DNA of 64,000 nucleotides from Paenibacillus phyllosphaerae (GCF_014192105.1 NZ_JACHXK010000017.1:1-64000); one strand, 5' to 3'; positions 49,228 through 58,559 are shown, counted from the stretch's first letter. The notes: a model not told the origin generated them from the letters alone. Made by a program: numbers and translations.

Positions 49228-50991
49228 ATGAGAAGGAATGTGGCAGCGCTGCTTTCGGTCGTATTGCTTGGTGCAAGTTTGTCGGCTTGTACGTCTTCCA
49301 ATGATTCATCGAATAAGGCAACGAATTCATCGAATGATTTGAAAGCGTCTTCAAACTCCAATTCGAACGCTAACGCGAACAAAGGCACGAATGCGGAGAC
49401 CCCCGCACTGACGGGAGACGACTTGGCCTTCTCCAAATTCCCCGAACCCGTTGACGTTCACATCGGCATGGTGGTGGACCCGACGGACAAGACGCTGCCG
49501 GAAGGCGACAGCGTAAGCAACAACCAGTACACGCGCTACCTGAAGGAAAAGTACAACATTAACGTCATCGTGGATTGGACCGCTGCCACGGGCAACGATT
49601 TCAAGCAGAAGGTGAGCCTGACGATCGCATCGGGCAAGCTGCCGGACGGCATGGTGGTCGACGACCGTTCTTTCATGACCAAGGCGGCCAGCTCGGGGCT
49701 CTTGTATGACATTACCGATCTGTTCGAGCAGTACCAATCTTCGCAGGTAAGGGACATCATGGCGAGTACCGAAGGCCGTGCCATGGAGAATGCCAGCTAT
49801 AAAGGCAAGATGGTATCGCTCCCGAACATTACGGTCGATACCGACGGCGTGCATATCATGTGGGTCCGCAAGGATTGGCTCGATAAGCTGCAGCTGCCGG
49901 TGCCGAAGACATTAGCGGAAATTGAAACGACGGCGAAAGCCTTCATCGATAATAAGCTTGGCGGGGACAAAACGATCGGGATCGCCGGCCCTTCCAAAAA
50001 TACGTTCCCATACTCCACGTTCCTCGTATCCTCCAACAATATGGGCGGCTTTGATCCGGTCTTTGGCGCGAAGGACGCGTATCCGGGCTACTGGATCGAT
50101 AATGGCGACGGATCGGTCACGTACGGAACGACGACGGACGAGACGAAACAAACGCTGGCCTTGCTGGCGGACTGGTACAAGAAAGGGCTGATCGATCCGG
50201 AGGTCGGCACGCGCGACAACGTGGGCGATCCGATCAATGCCAATCAGGCGGGCATCTTCTTCGGTCCATGGTGGAACGGCGGCTACGGCAACGGGGACTC
50301 CTTCAAGAACGACCCGACGGCGAACTGGCAGGCCTATCCGGTGTATACCGACGATGGGAAGTGGAATTCCCATATGAAGACGACGGGCAGCACGTACACC
50401 ATTATTAGCAAAAAAGCCAAGCCGGACGTCGTCAAAGCGATCCTCATCATGAACAATGCCCTCGTGCGCGATGAGGCGACCTTCGATCTGTCCGTGAGCG
50501 TGGGCTGGTATCCGCTTCGCAACGTCATGGCCGCAGCCAATGAGACGGAATACGAATACGTCGAGCTGCTCAAGGTCCTGAAGGGCGAGACAGATCCGGA
50601 GGACTATAACAAGCCGAACAGCCTGTACAAATTGATGTATGCGGACGCCAAGAAGGTCAAGGACGTCATTAAGCCTCCGTATGACGATCTGAATGTCAGC
50701 AACTTCAACACGACGAACTTCGGCGACTTCCAGCGCATGTATTCGATCATGATCGGCGACCGTCCATTCACGACGATTCCGATCGATAAGAAAGTCTACA
50801 GCGTCACCTACAACCAGACCGAGACGATGGAGACCAAGTGGGCGAACCTGAAGAAGATGGAAGACGAGACCGTGCTGAAGATCATCCTGGGCCAAGCGTC
50901 TATCGATTCCTTCGATAAATTCGTGAAGGATTGGAAGTCGCAAGGCGGAGACGAGATCACGGCGGAAGTCGCGGAGCTGCTGAAGAAGTAA
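49228..50991 (+). CDS. LplA-like substrate-binding lipoprotein
   Basis: A 587-residue extracellular solute-binding protein of the large LplA/YtcQ class. Lipobox LSAC with Cys22 after a hydrophobic signal, then a Ser/Asn-rich linker (~23-58). The mature domain contains FPEPVDVHIGM, TVDTDGVHIMWVRKDWLDKL and the FFGPWWNGGYGNGD segment typical of this class, which binds oligosaccharides (pectin or xylan fragments in characterised members). Start ATG after GGGAGGG. First of three importer genes downstream of the two-component pair; no ATPase gene is present. Confidence 0.92.
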   Translation: MRRNVAALLSVVLLGASLSACTSSNDSSNKATNSSNDLKASSNSNSNANANKGTNAETPALTGDDLAFSKFPEPVDVHIGMVVDPTDKTLPEGDSVSNNQYTRYLKEKYNINVIVDWTAATGNDFKQKVSLTIASGKLPDGMVVDDRSFMTKAASSGLLYDITDLFEQYQSSQVRDIMASTEGRAMENASYKGKMVSLPNITVDTDGVHIMWVRKDWLDKLQLPVPKTLAEIETTAKAFIDNKLGGDKTIGIAGPSKNTFPYSTFLVSSNNMGGFDPVFGAKDAYPGYWIDNGDGSVTYGTTTDETKQTLALLADWYKKGLIDPEVGTRDNVGDPINANQAGIFFGPWWNGGYGNGDSFKNDPTANWQAYPVYTDDGKWNSHMKTTGSTYTIISKKAKPDVVKAILIMNNALVRDEATFDLSVSVGWYPLRNVMAAANETEYEYVELLKVLKGETDPEDYNKPNSLYKLMYADAKKVKDVIKPPYDDLNVSNFNTTNFGDFQRMYSIMIGDRPFTTIPIDKKVYSVTYNQTETMETKWANLKKMEDETVLKIILGQASIDSFDKFVKDWKSQGGDEITAEVAELLKK

Positions 50992-51082
50992 TCATGCGGA
51001 CAGCTTGCGGAGGGCGCCGGCGTATGAAGGCGTCCTCTGTAAGCGTTGACAGTCCTGTTGGAGTACGGGAGGTTGGCTTACG

Positions 51083-51973
51083 ATGAAAAAGATGGGCTAC
51101 CAAAAGCACTATTATTTCATGCTGCTGCCGGGTATGGTCTGGCTGGTCATGTTCAGCATCGTGCCGATGTTCGGCATTGTGATGGCCTTCCAGAATTACA
51201 ATCCGGGAGCGGGATTGCTCGGGTCCGAGTGGGTCGGGCTAGAGAACTTCAAGTACATGTTCCAGCTGAATGACAGCAAGACGGTCATCGTGAATACCCT
51301 CATTATCGCGGTTGGCAAAATCGTCCTTAACCTGCTCGTTCCGCTCATCTTCGCGATCTTGCTTAACGAACTTCGCAGCTTGCGTTATAAGAAGCTGGTG
51401 CAGACCGTCGTGTACCTGCCGCACTTTCTGTCCTGGGTTATCATGTCCACGATTGTCATCGGGATCTTCGGCTACTATGGCGTGGTCAACACGGTCTTCG
51501 GCATGTTCGGCTACGATCCTCAGCTCTTCATGGCGGATGCGGGCATCTTCCGGCAGCTGATTATCGGCACCGACGTGTGGAAGGAGTTTGGCTTCAACGC
51601 GATTATATATTTGGCGGCGCTGACAGGGATTAATCCCAATCTGTATGAGGCGGCCGCGATTGACGGTGCGAACCGCTGGCAGCTGATCCGGCATGTGACG
51701 CTTCCCGCGCTGACGACCACCGTAGTTCTGCTAGGCGTCCTAAGCTTGGGCAACGTGCTGAATGCCGGCTTCGATCAAGTGTACAACCTGTACAATCCAT
51801 TGGTGTATTCGACCGGCGATATTCTGGATACATGGGTGTACCGGCTGGGCTTGCAGAATCTGCAATTCTCGCTGGCGACGGCGGCTGGCCTGTTCAAATC
51901 CGTCATTAGTTTCGTGCTGATATTCATATCTTACCGTCTGGCATACCGATATGCCGATTACACGGTATTCTAA
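51083..51973 (+). CDS. LplB-like ABC permease
   Basis: A 296-residue permease with six hydrophobic segments. Starts KKMGYQKHYYFMLLPGMVWLVMFSIVPMFG, as in the LplB/YteP class; EAA loop is NPNLYEAAAIDGANRWQLIRHV near residue 190. ATG after GGGAGG. Forms the channel with the next gene product. Confidence 0.93.
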   Translation: MKKMGYQKHYYFMLLPGMVWLVMFSIVPMFGIVMAFQNYNPGAGLLGSEWVGLENFKYMFQLNDSKTVIVNTLIIAVGKIVLNLLVPLIFAILLNELRSLRYKKLVQTVVYLPHFLSWVIMSTIVIGIFGYYGVVNTVFGMFGYDPQLFMADAGIFRQLIIGTDVWKEFGFNAIIYLAALTGINPNLYEAAAIDGANRWQLIRHVTLPALTTTVVLLGVLSLGNVLNAGFDQVYNLYNPLVYSTGDILDTWVYRLGLQNLQFSLATAAGLFKSVISFVLIFISYRLAYRYADYTVF

Positions 51974-51988
51974 AGGGAGGGCGCTGCA

Positions 51989-52876
51989 TTGGTCAGAAAT
52001 ATAACGTTAGGCTCGCGGACGTTTGATATCGTCAATCTCATCGTCATGGGGCTTCTGCTCATCAGCTGCTTATACCCGCTGTGGTATACCTTCTGCGTAT
52101 CCATCTCCGAGAAATCCGCCGCCAACGCGGGCTTGGTGACGCTGTATCCGATCGGGTTCTCCTTGTCGCCGTATAAGGAAATTATGAGCGACCCTTTATT
52201 CTTCAACGCGTTCTGGATCTCGATCCAGCGCACGGTGCTCGGCACATCGTTCTCCCTGCTCATCACCGTCTTAATGGCCTATCCTCTGGCAAGGCCGAAT
52301 CGGGAGTTCAAGATGCGCAATACGTTCATGTGGATCCTGGTCTTCTGCATGCTGTTCAACGGAGGGCTCATCCCGTGGTATCTCACCATTCAGAACTACC
52401 ATCTGATCGATTCGATCTGGGCGTTGGTGCTGGGCGGCGGCGTACCGGTATTCGACGTCATCCTGATCATGAACTTCTTCCGCAACTTGCCGAAGGAGCT
52501 GAATGAGGCAGCGGTCGTGGACGGCGCGGGCCCTTGGGCGGTGCTGTTCCGGGTGTATATCCCTTGTTCGATCCCCGTGCTTGCGGCCGTGGCGCTGTTC
52601 CTGAGCGTGTACCACTGGAACGAGTTCTTCAACGGGCTGGTGCTGATGAATACGGCGGCCAAATATCCGCTCCAGACGTATATCCAGCAGCTGGTCGTCA
52701 ACATTCCGGTCGGCACCAATCTGACTCCGGAGCAATACAAGAAGCTGTCGGAGCTGTCGAACCGGACGCTGAACTCGGCGAAGGTGTTCATCGCGATGGT
52801 GCCGATGCTGATCGTGTATCCCTTCCTGCAAAAATACTTCGTCTCCGGCATTATGCTGGGCGCCGTGAAGGAGTAG
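51989..52876 (+). CDS. YtcP-like ABC permease
   Basis: A 295-residue permease with six hydrophobic segments, YtcP/LplC class. EAA loop: LPKELNEAAVVDGAGPWAVLFRV near residue 170; the C-terminal VFIAMVPMLIVYPFLQKYFVSGIMLGAVKE is characteristic. Start is TTG, 8 bases after AAAGGGAGG. Confidence 0.93.
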   Translation: MVRNITLGSRTFDIVNLIVMGLLLISCLYPLWYTFCVSISEKSAANAGLVTLYPIGFSLSPYKEIMSDPLFFNAFWISIQRTVLGTSFSLLITVLMAYPLARPNREFKMRNTFMWILVFCMLFNGGLIPWYLTIQNYHLIDSIWALVLGGGVPVFDVILIMNFFRNLPKELNEAAVVDGAGPWAVLFRVYIPCSIPVLAAVALFLSVYHWNEFFNGLVLMNTAAKYPLQTYIQQLVVNIPVGTNLTPEQYKKLSELSNRTLNSAKVFIAMVPMLIVYPFLQKYFVSGIMLGAVKE

Positions 52877-52925
52877 GCGGCGCTTGCGAACTTGCAGAAG
52901 CACACCGGCTATGCCCGAAGTTTCG

Positions 52926-52962
52926 CCGCGCTTCCGCCAATTGGCGGAGGCGCGGTTTTTTT
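52926..52962 (+). terminator. Terminator of the Lpl-like importer operon
   Basis: Perfect 13-bp stem CCGCGCTTCCGCC/GGCGGAGGCGCGG, 4-base loop, seven T. Confidence 0.92.
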
Positions 52963-53021
52963 GACATTGCTTTCGCGAATATTCGATAATGGGAGTATGA
53001 CAATCGCAGGGGGAAGAACAG

Positions 53022-55211
53022 ATGAAATCGCTCGTATTGGCGGAAAAGCCCAGCGTCGCGCGGGAACTCGCGCGCGTGCTCGGCTGTACGAATAAGAACA
53101 AAAGCTACATTGAAGGCCCGTCCTATGTCGTAACGTGGGCGCTCGGCCATCTCGTCGGCCTCGCCGAGCCGGAGGATTACGATCCGAAGTACAAGACCTG
53201 GAATCTCGAGGATCTGCCCATCATGCCGGACCGCATGACGCTCAAGCCGCTGAAGGAGACATCCGGTCAGTTCAAGGCCGTCCTCCAATTATGCAAGCGG
53301 CCCGATATCGGCGAGCTGATCATCGCCACGGACGCAGGACGGGAAGGCGAGCTCGTTGCCCGCTGGATTATGGAACTGGCGCATTGGAAGAAGCCGTTCA
53401 AGCGGCTCTGGATTTCGTCGCAGACGGATAAGGCGATCAAGGACGGCTTCGCGTCGCTGAAGCCGGGCCGCGAATATGACCGGCTGTACGCTTCTGCCGT
53501 ATGCCGGGCGGAAGCCGATTGGCTCGTCGGCCTGAACGTCACGCGGGCCTTGACCAGCAAGCACAATGCGCAGCTATCGGCAGGCCGGGTGCAGACGCCG
53601 ACGCTCGGGATGCTGATGGAACGCGAGCGCGAGATTAGCGGCTTCGTGCCGAAGCCCTTCTGGACGGTGTCCGCGGAGTTCGCCGGCGAAGGCTTCCAGG
53701 CCGCATGGCGCAGCGAGGAAGGACAAGACGGAAGACTGTGGACGCAGGCGGAGGCGGAAGCCGTCGTTGCCCGCACGAAGGGCAAGCCGGCGGTCGTCGA
53801 ACGGCTGCGGACGGCAGAGCGGAGCGAGCCTCATCCGCAGGCGTACGATCTGACCGAGCTGCAGCGCGATGCGAACAAGCGGCTCGGCTTCTCGGCGAAG
53901 CAGACGTCGAACGTGCTGCAGCGGCTGTACGAGCAGCATAAACTGGTGACGTATCCGCGGACGGACTCGCGTTATTTGTCATCCGATATGGTTCCGACGT
54001 TGAAAGGCCGCATGGAAAGCATTGCGGTCGGGCCTTATGCGGCGTTGGCGCGTAAGCTGCTTCGGGCGCCGCTCGCGGTCACGAAGCGGATCGTCGACGA
54101 CAGCAAGGTGAGCGATCACCATGCCATTATTCCGACGGAGCAATATGTGAACCTGTCCGCGCTCAGCCCCGAAGAGCGGAAGCTGCATGAATTGATCGTC
54201 AGACGGTTCCTGGCGATGTTCAGCCCGCCTTGCCGATATGACGAGACCAGCGTGGTCATCCGGATCGGCGAAGACCGCTTCTATGCCAAAGGCAACGTAC
54301 TGAAGGAAGCGGGTTGGAAGGAAGCGTACGGCGGCGCGCAGGAGGCTGACTGGTCCGATGGCGAGGACGATGGCAGCGGCGAGGCAGCGGCGGACGGCAG
54401 CAGAGGGACGGCACGGGAGGCAGGCGGACAGCTTCTGCCTTCGCTCGCTTCCGGGCAGTCGCTAACGCTGAAGCAGAGCAGGTTCCGGGAAGGGAAGACG
54501 CAGCCGCCGGCACGTTATACGGAAGCGGGATTGCTGTCCAAGATGGAGAAATACGGGCTAGGCACCCCGGCCACGCGCGCGGATATTATCGAGAAGCTGT
54601 TGGCATCGCAGACGATCGATCGTCAAGGCAATCGGATGGTGCCGACCGGCAAAGGCAAGCAGCTGATCGAGCTGGCCTCGAAGGAGCTTCGCAGTCCGGA
54701 GCTGACCGCGGGGTGGGAACGGGAGCTCGAGCGCATTGCCAAAGGGCAAGGCGATGCGAAGAAGTTCATGGCCGGCATCCGCGAGAAGGCCGCGGCGTGG
54801 GTCAGTGAGGTGAAGCAGGATGCGACGGAGTATAAGCCGCACAACCTGTCTCATGCGCACTGCCCGGAATGCGGGAAGCGGATGGTGGAGGTCAAGGGCA
54901 AACGCGGGAAGTCGTTCGTGTGCCAAGATCGCGAATGCGGTTTCCGCCGCGCGGCCGAGCCCGCGCTGTCGAACAAACGTTGTCCGCAATGCCGCAAGAA
55001 GATGGAGATCCATACCGGCAAAGCGGGCAAATACGCGCAGTGCCGCCCTTGTAATGTCATCGAGATGCTGGAGGACAAAGCTGGCGGCGGGCGGGTCAAC
55101 AAACACCAGCAGAAGCGCATGGTCGAGCAGTACAGCGATAAGGTATCGCTGACCGGCGGGCTGGCGGATGCCCTGAAGGCCGCGCTCGAGGGCAAGAACG
55201 ATAAGAAGTAA
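53022..55211 (+). CDS. topB: DNA topoisomerase III
   Basis: A 729-residue type IA topoisomerase, the size of Bacillus TopB. Toprim domain at the start (LVLAEKPSVARELARVLG, and ATDAGREGELVARWI with the acidic metal ligands), active-site Tyr near residue 311 in VTYPRTDSRYLS, and the GTPATRADIIEKL segment. A Gly/Ala/Asp-rich insert (~445-475) interrupts the core. Two C-terminal zinc-finger-like motifs, CPECGKRM...C and CPQCRKKM...C, follow. Start ATG after AGGGGGA. Confidence 0.95.
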   Translation: MKSLVLAEKPSVARELARVLGCTNKNKSYIEGPSYVVTWALGHLVGLAEPEDYDPKYKTWNLEDLPIMPDRMTLKPLKETSGQFKAVLQLCKRPDIGELIIATDAGREGELVARWIMELAHWKKPFKRLWISSQTDKAIKDGFASLKPGREYDRLYASAVCRAEADWLVGLNVTRALTSKHNAQLSAGRVQTPTLGMLMEREREISGFVPKPFWTVSAEFAGEGFQAAWRSEEGQDGRLWTQAEAEAVVARTKGKPAVVERLRTAERSEPHPQAYDLTELQRDANKRLGFSAKQTSNVLQRLYEQHKLVTYPRTDSRYLSSDMVPTLKGRMESIAVGPYAALARKLLRAPLAVTKRIVDDSKVSDHHAIIPTEQYVNLSALSPEERKLHELIVRRFLAMFSPPCRYDETSVVIRIGEDRFYAKGNVLKEAGWKEAYGGAQEADWSDGEDDGSGEAAADGSRGTAREAGGQLLPSLASGQSLTLKQSRFREGKTQPPARYTEAGLLSKMEKYGLGTPATRADIIEKLLASQTIDRQGNRMVPTGKGKQLIELASKELRSPELTAGWERELERIAKGQGDAKKFMAGIREKAAAWVSEVKQDATEYKPHNLSHAHCPECGKRMVEVKGKRGKSFVCQDRECGFRRAAEPALSNKRCPQCRKKMEIHTGKAGKYAQCRPCNVIEMLEDKAGGGRVNKHQQKRMVEQYSDKVSLTGGLADALKAALEGKNDKK

Positions 55212-55293
55212 CCAGCGAGCCGCACATGGAGTTGTGCGGGACGCATGGCATTTTGCAATGGAATGGGTCAGGGCAGAGGTCCTGCCGAACTTG

Positions 55294-55320
55294 AAAGCCA
55301 GCCGAGAGGGCTGGCTTTTG
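55294..55320 (+). terminator. Terminator after topB
   Basis: 10-bp stem AAAGCCAGCC/GGGCTGGCTTT followed by TTG. Confidence 0.8.
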
Positions 55321-55377
55321 TGTTGTGCGTCATGTTCGGAAGATCATTTTATTAATAATCTGTCGTTGCCTGAGTCA

Positions 55378-55405
55378 TGATATAATGAAGTATTCCGATC
55401 GATTA
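55378..55405 (+). promoter_or_regulatory. Promoter and inverted repeat of the small HTH gene
   Basis: TGATATAAT (55378-55386) is an extended -10 with perfect TATAAT. Directly after it ATTCC/GGAAT arms (55392-55410) form an inverted repeat that may be an operator. Confidence 0.45.
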
Positions 55406-55427
55406 GGAATCAGAGAGGAAATCATAG

Positions 55428-55661
55428 ATGGACGCATTCGAAGACTGGAATCTAAAGGTGAAAAAGACGTTTAACGCAACGAGCAACGAAGTTGTATTAA
55501 CCGTTATGGAGGCAGGCAAGTTACTTGGTCTCTCCAAAGACCAAATGAAAGTATTCGTGGACAAAAATAATTTGACCAAAGTTCCTATCATGAGAAATGT
55601 TCATCGATACCTGCTGCTTAAGAGTGAGATCGACCAAATTGTAGCCGAACGGATCGTTTAG
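55428..55661 (+). CDS. Small excisionase-like helix-turn-helix protein
   Basis: A 77-residue protein. Residues ~23-75 resemble the MerR-like fold of excisionases: LTVMEAGKLLGLSKDQMKVFV as the helix-turn-helix and HRYLLLKSEIDQIVAERI as the wing and last helix. Start ATG after GAGAGGAAA. Excisionase-like proteins often lie beside an attachment site, and here a tmRNA 3'-end-like sequence follows 10 bases after the stop. No integrase was found nearby, so it may also be a plain regulator. Confidence 0.6.
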   Translation: MDAFEDWNLKVKKTFNATSNEVVLTVMEAGKLLGLSKDQMKVFVDKNNLTKVPIMRNVHRYLLLKSEIDQIVAERIV

Positions 55662-55670
55662 TCCAGAAGG

Positions 55671-55733
55671 GATTCACATCCCTCCACCATGTAAATCCAC
55701 AACCGCATGAGGTTGTGGATTTTTGCAATTTCC
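55671..55733 (+). repeat. tmRNA 3'-end-like sequence plus terminator
   Basis: The segment resembles 42537-42600: TTCACATCCC, then TCCACCATG, then a 12-bp hairpin AAATCCACAACC/GGTTGTGGATTT with loop GCATGA, then TTTTTGCAATTTC. The tmRNA end has TTCAAATCCC, CTCCACCATG, a 12-bp hairpin with loop GCGTGA, and TTTTGCTATTTC. It is at least a terminator for the small gene; as a degenerate attachment site it is a hypothesis. Confidence 0.5.
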
Positions 55734-55743
55734 CAAGCCGTAA

Positions 55744-56154
55744 TTATTTTATAAGTTTATTCAGCTCGTCGGCTTTCTTCTTGCTGTCTGCCTTGGCATA
55801 GAAGTAGAAGGCCACCGTATGAAGGATAACAGTCAATAGAAGCATACCCGGCCACCAAGGGCTGACGCGCTCGAACATCTCCTTGGAGAACAGCCACACG
55901 CACGCAAGTCCGCCGGCGCTGTTCAAGACGGAGGCAATGATAATATTCCAGAGCGGCCTTAGCGTGAAGTGATTCCAGAGCGCGTTGTACATCACCCCGT
56001 ACAGCGCGGCGAAAATAACGGCAATGCCGGCTACATTCCACAGATATAAGATATCGATCGGCTGATCCTTGTAAAACCACGTCAACAGCAAGGTTACCCA
56101 CAAGGACGTAATCGTAAAGACTTGAAAGAAAGACTGCTTAAAGTGCTGAATCAT
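55744..56154 (-). CDS. DUF3021-type membrane protein
   Basis: A 136-residue protein with four hydrophobic segments (about 13-28, 38-58, 68-90 and 100-118), consistent with DUF3021. Its ATG overlaps the stop of the LytTR gene by 4 bases, so the two are translated together. In streptococci, comparable LytTR plus membrane-protein pairs act as an activator and its membrane-bound inhibitor; the same arrangement is likely but unproven here. Confidence 0.82.
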   Translation of the reverse strand: MIQHFKQSFFQVFTITSLWVTLLLTWFYKDQPIDILYLWNVAGIAVIFAALYGVMYNALWNHFTLRPLWNIIIASVLNSAGGLACVWLFSKEMFERVSPWWPGMLLLTVILHTVAFYFYAKADSKKKADELNKLIK

Positions 56155-56597
56155 GATAATCTCTCCTTAAATGTTTTCATATAGTGACGACTTACAAAGT
56201 AGCTGGATTGGTCATGCAGCACGACTTCGACCCTTGCCTGATCGGTCGAGGAGAACGCCGTAATGTAACTCATATTAATGATCGTTTGGTTGTTGATTTT
56301 CATAAACGCGGCCGAGCCCAAGTCTTCCTCCACAACCTTCAATCGTTTGCCGAGCAAATACATTTCGCCCGTGATCAGCCGTACGCTGCACATCCGGTCC
56401 TCGGACTGGATAACGGCGATCGTGCTCAGCGGTACTTCCACCTTCCGGTCATTCCTCGCATCGATAACGACGATCTTCCTCTCCGCGCTATGTATCGCAT
56501 GCGTAAGCTGGCCCCAGAGCTCTTTTTCAGCCGGATGGGTCGTCACTTTCGCGACCTGCAAGGCCATCCCGGAATCCGCTTCGAATATGATTTTCAA
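56151..56597 (-). CDS. LytTR-domain transcriptional regulator
   Basis: A 148-residue protein without a receiver domain. The first ~45 residues are unclassified; the rest is a LytTR DNA-binding domain, including VPLSTIAVIQSEDRMCSVRL, the LGKRLKVVEEDLG helix and FMKINNQTIINMSYI. The start is TTG at 56597, 7 bases after AAAGGAGG; the open frame upstream of that site is not translated in this view. Operon with the DUF3021 gene. Confidence 0.88.
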   Translation of the reverse strand: MKIIFEADSGMALQVAKVTTHPAEKELWGQLTHAIHSAERKIVVIDARNDRKVEVPLSTIAVIQSEDRMCSVRLITGEMYLLGKRLKVVEEDLGSAAFMKINNQTIINMSYITAFSSTDQARVEVVLHDQSSYFVSRHYMKTFKERLS

Positions 56598-56795
56598 TGT
56601 TGTTCCTCCTTTCATTTCCATCATATAGCCAAACCTGGGCGAAAACTACGAATGTGCGTTTTCCTGCATGTTTTTGCAGGTTTGTTGCAATGGCTCCGTC
56701 GGCAACGGAACCTGGCCGGCTAACGAAAAGGCATATTCCGCGTATGCGTGCGAATAGGATGAGTTGCTGACGAGAGAACAGGAGGAGATAGGCAG

Positions 56796-57167
56796 ATGTC
56801 TACGCATGCGATATTGGAATGGACGTTGGTATCGGAGTGTCCGATTCCGCACGATGTGAATGCGTTGTTGGTGGCAGGGGAAGTGGCGGTGGCCGCGTAC
56901 AAGACGTTCCGGGATTCGGCCGTGTTTACGAATAAGCGGCTGATCGTGCGGGATGCGCAGGGACTGACGGGGAAGAAGGTGGAGCTCTATTCGCTGCCGT
57001 ATTCCTCGATCAACATGTGGTCGACGGAGAATGCCGGCGGGTTTCTCGATTTCAATGCGGAGGTCGAGCTGTGGACGCGGGCGGGACATATTAAGGTGCG
57101 GCTGCAAAAAGGCGTCGATGTCCGCAAGTTCGATATGCTGATCGCCAATGCGCTGCTGCGCGACTAA
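56796..57167 (+). CDS. Bacterial PH-domain protein
   Basis: A 123-residue protein with the bacterial PH-like fold: GEVAVAAYKTFRDSAVFTNKRLIVRDAQGLTGKKVELYSLPYSSI, containing the FTNKRLIV strand common to this family. Start ATG after AGGAGGAGA. Function unknown; family members are often of the YdjZ/YyaB kind with no assigned role. Confidence 0.8.
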   Translation: MSTHAILEWTLVSECPIPHDVNALLVAGEVAVAAYKTFRDSAVFTNKRLIVRDAQGLTGKKVELYSLPYSSINMWSTENAGGFLDFNAEVELWTRAGHIKVRLQKGVDVRKFDMLIANALLRD

Positions 57168-57224
57168 TACGGCGGGGAACCGCGAATAAGCAGCGCCATA
57201 GCACGCTGCCAACGCTCTCATCTA

Positions 57225-57257
57225 TGTAAGCCAGCCTGAGGAGGCTGGCTTTTATAT
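57225..57257 (+). terminator. Terminator after the PH-domain gene
   Basis: Stem AAGCCAGCCT/AGGCTGGCTT followed by TTAT. Confidence 0.8.
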
Positions 57258-57316
57258 TGCGGGGTGATGCATGCGACATCTATCTATGAGGCTGAGCATT
57301 CGTCGCAATCAGCGTG

Positions 57317-57946
57317 TTACGACGCCAACGCTTCCTTCGTGATCTGCTCGATATCGATCGGAGAACGTGACCCTTCACGGACCATATCCGGCAGGATATG
57401 CTGGAGGAAGTAGTCCACGCAATGGAGCTGGATGCCTTTGATCTTGATCAGCGCATTGCGGTACATGACGATGAACTCTTTCTCGATATTGCCGCGCTGC
57501 AGCTCGGCGAACGCTTCATAGATCTGGTCGAGTTTGTCCGCGACCTCGAGGATCTGCCCTTCCACGGAGTCGTCCTTCCCTTCGCGCAGCTGCCTGCGGA
57601 AGATCGGCTGCAATTCGGCGGGAATATGCTCGTCGATGAAATGGGCGACCATGCCTTCCTCGACTTGCTGCAGCATGGCCCGGAGCTCGAGCGAGTAGTG
57701 CTTCACCGGCGTTTTGATATCCCCGATGAAAATCTCGCCGTAATCGTGACTGCTCGTAATCTCATAAAGCTTCTTCCAATCCACGGTGACGCCTTTGCTT
57801 TCTTCGATGTCGGCCAGCGTCTTGGCATATTGGACGACCTTCCAGGAATGCGCGGCTACGCTGTGCTCTTGAAACTTGAATCGGCCGGGGCAGCGGATAA
57901 TCCGCTCCAAATCGGTGAGGGACAGAAAATAAGCGTGAATTCCCAT
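57317..57946 (-). CDS. HD-domain phosphohydrolase, YfbR-like
   Basis: A 209-residue protein with the HD metal site: His in EHSVAAHSWKV, the HD pair in TSSHDYGEIFIGDI and Asp in EVADKLDQIYEA. The closest named relatives are YfbR-type 5'-deoxynucleotidases. Codon 57946 (ATG) is 11 bases after AAAGGA; the GTG three codons upstream is too close. Substrate is inferred only from the family. Confidence 0.82.
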   Translation of the reverse strand: MGIHAYFLSLTDLERIIRCPGRFKFQEHSVAAHSWKVVQYAKTLADIEESKGVTVDWKKLYEITSSHDYGEIFIGDIKTPVKHYSLELRAMLQQVEEGMVAHFIDEHIPAELQPIFRRQLREGKDDSVEGQILEVADKLDQIYEAFAELQRGNIEKEFIVMYRNALIKIKGIQLHCVDYFLQHILPDMVREGSRSPIDIEQITKEALAS

Positions 57947-58118
57947 CGTGTACACATTCCTTTCCGTTAGGATTGAAGAGCCTGCTGATAGATTCAGTAT
58001 ATACGCGAATTGTTAGTGGATCGTTAACGCGGGCAGGCGGATGTTGGCCGGGATGTAAATTGGGGCGGAAGCCGATCGTTCCATGCATAAGGACCAAGCG
58101 AAGCCGCTGCGCCAAATG

Positions 58119-58157
58119 AAAAAAGCTGCCCCCGATTGTTAACGGAGACAGCTGTAT
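58119..58157 (-). terminator. Terminator of the VOC gene
   Basis: On the minus strand AGCTG..CTCCG pairs with CGGGG.CAGCT, followed by TTTTTT. Confidence 0.7.
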
Positions 58158-58163
58158 GGCAAG

Positions 58164-58559
58164 TTACTTGGCGTTCTCGTCCGGCTGATGAATGCCGATC
58201 ACATTGCCTTCGGTGTCGATGTAGTAGCCCTGCCACGCCATGCCGGGCAGCGCGTATTTGGGCAGCGCCACGATGCCGCCTTGCTCGAGAATCTTCGCTT
58301 CCGTCGCATCGTAGTCCGCCACGCCCATCGTACAGGCGAAGCCGTTCATCGGCTGACCGGGCGCCGGCGGCGGCCCTTGGCGTTTCACGAGAGCGCCGTT
58401 GATGCCCATCTCTTGGTCATCGCCCGTTACTGCGCCGTAATAAGGCATGCCCGCATATTCGGTCCAGTCCTGAAACGTCCAGCCGAATACTTCGCCGTAA
58501 AATTTCTGCGCCCGTTCCATGTTATCCACGTGAATCTCAAAATGCACGACTCGGCCCAT
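58164..58559 (-). CDS. VOC-family protein (glyoxalase-like)
   Basis: A 131-residue protein with the two beta-alpha-beta-beta-beta modules of the vicinal-oxygen-chelate family: VVHFEIHVDNMERAQKFYGEVFGW and CTMGVADYDATEAKILEQGG..GYYIDTEGNVIGIHQP. Metal ligands likely include His6 and the C-terminal His. Reaction unknown. Start ATG after GGGGAGG on the minus strand. Confidence 0.87.
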   Translation of the reverse strand: MGRVVHFEIHVDNMERAQKFYGEVFGWTFQDWTEYAGMPYYGAVTGDDQEMGINGALVKRQGPPPAPGQPMNGFACTMGVADYDATEAKILEQGGIVALPKYALPGMAWQGYYIDTEGNVIGIHQPDENAK

